NCBI GenBank assembly: GCA_029865405.1
Contig: JAOUGZ010000169.1
Span: forward strand, 1 to 6,276
Origin: Betaproteobacteria bacterium
Lineage (GTDB): Bacteria; Pseudomonadota; Gammaproteobacteria; Burkholderiales; SG8-39
Direction of reading: 5' to 3'
DNA: 6,276 nucleotides
Shown here: piece by piece, positions 5,940-6,276 of the stretch
Layout: each line of letters begins with the position of its first letter
Position numbering within the stretch: position 1 is the stretch's first letter
The notes under the pieces: generated by a model
The model's database searches: none
What the model was told of the DNA's origin: nothing
Seen by the model: only the letters and a program-made list of their open reading frames with translations
Made by a program: the position numbers and the translations under genes

Positions 5940-6276
5940 TCAGCCCTCGAGGGTGCCCAGCCGCAGCTGCGCGCGCGGCAGGCCGCGCTCGAGCAGCGCG
6001 AACTCGGCCGCGTGCGCGGCGTGCGCCGGTCCCGCCACATAGACGTCGCACTCGGCGAGCCGCGGATGATCCTGCAGCAAAGGCCGCAGCAGGCCTTCGT
6101 CGACGCCGCCGCCGGCCGCCTCGAGCGGCACGTAGCGGAAATTGTCCAGCGCGTCGTTCCAGGAGCGGCACAGGTTGTCCAGGTAGTGCCCGCCGGCGCC
6201 GGCGGCGATCCAGTACAGGTGCAGCGACTCCGACGCGTCAAGCGCCATCGCGTGCTCGATCAGGCTCTTTACCGGC
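5940..6276 (-). CDS. Ferredoxin-NADP-reductase-like flavoprotein reductase, C-terminal NAD(P)-binding part (partial)
   Basis: The frame enters from the right edge (first whole codon at 6275) and ends at TGA 5942-5940, leaving 112 residues. The N-terminal part, presumably FAD-binding and perhaps plant-type 2Fe-2S, lies outside the window. PVKSLIEHAM matches the helix after the GTGxAP motif of the NAD(P)-binding domain. SLHLYWIAAGAGGHYLD, the NFRYVPL strand and ECDVYVAGPAHAAHAAEF...RGLP follow the order of oxygenase reductases and CDP-6-deoxyhexulose reductase-like proteins. Such enzymes pass electrons from NAD(P)H through flavin, often to an FeS oxygenase. The usual CGPP/CGSP near the end is AGPA here, so the conserved Cys is replaced by Ala, and the usual aromatic/acidic C-terminus is LRLGTLEG. 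It is the upstream partner of the aminotransferase gene, six bases apart. The ATG at 6248 is internal (Met within EHAMALD), not the start. Confidence 0.8.
   Translation of the reverse strand, partial: PVKSLIEHAMALDASESLHLYWIAAGAGGHYLDNLCRSWNDALDNFRYVPLEAAGGGVDEGLLRPLLQDHPRLAECDVYVAGPAHAAHAAEFALLERGLPRAQLRLGTLEG

Overview
The window is GC-rich DNA (roughly 70% GC by eye) with the strong G/C third-position bias of a high-GC proteobacterium. The NarX-like/NarL-like pair and the style of the other proteins fit a betaproteobacterium (Burkholderiales or Rhodocyclales type) best. That placement is an inference from protein resemblance. No rRNA, tRNA, CRISPR array, insertion sequence or phage gene was found.

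Layout, left to right. Bases 1-105 (+) are the last 34 codons of a membrane protein, possibly a transporter. Its stop overlaps the start (ATGA) of a 51-codon open frame with a good ribosome binding site. That frame loses coding character halfway, and its stop overlaps (TTGA) the probable TTG start of a complete 693-residue molybdopterin oxidoreductase (254-2335, +). The oxidoreductase carries a 4Fe-4S site and a probable Cys molybdenum ligand, and no electron-transfer subunit is encoded beside it. Bases 2336-2668 contain no intact gene. They hold a short aborted + strand frame with a good ribosome binding site, and a decayed, frameshifted internal fragment of a MAPEG-family membrane protein on the - strand. 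This looks like an old deletion or rearrangement scar.

Bases 2669-4523 (+) encode a tightly coupled two-component system: a soluble NarX-like histidine kinase (GAF with a four-cysteine cluster, HisKA_3, HATPase) and a NarL-like response regulator separated by one base. The kinase lacks any membrane or periplasmic sensor. An in-frame stop just before its ATG and the debris upstream make loss of such a sensor possible, but a native cytoplasmic kinase is equally possible.

Bases 4524-4622 separate convergent transcription units and contain a GC-rich hairpin. On the - strand, reading leftward, the 3' part of a ferredoxin-NADP-reductase-like flavoprotein reductase runs in from the right edge (5940-6276). 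It is followed after 6 bases by a complete class III, PLP-dependent aminotransferase (4623-5933) resembling glutamate-1-semialdehyde aminomutase. These two look like one operon, perhaps for an oxygenase-linked catabolic or biosynthetic pathway whose other genes lie to the right. No single novel system is evident. The most interesting points are the orphan molybdoenzyme with its odd leader, the cysteine-bearing soluble NarX-like kinase, the reductase lacking the usual C-terminal Cys, and the gene debris at 2336-2668.
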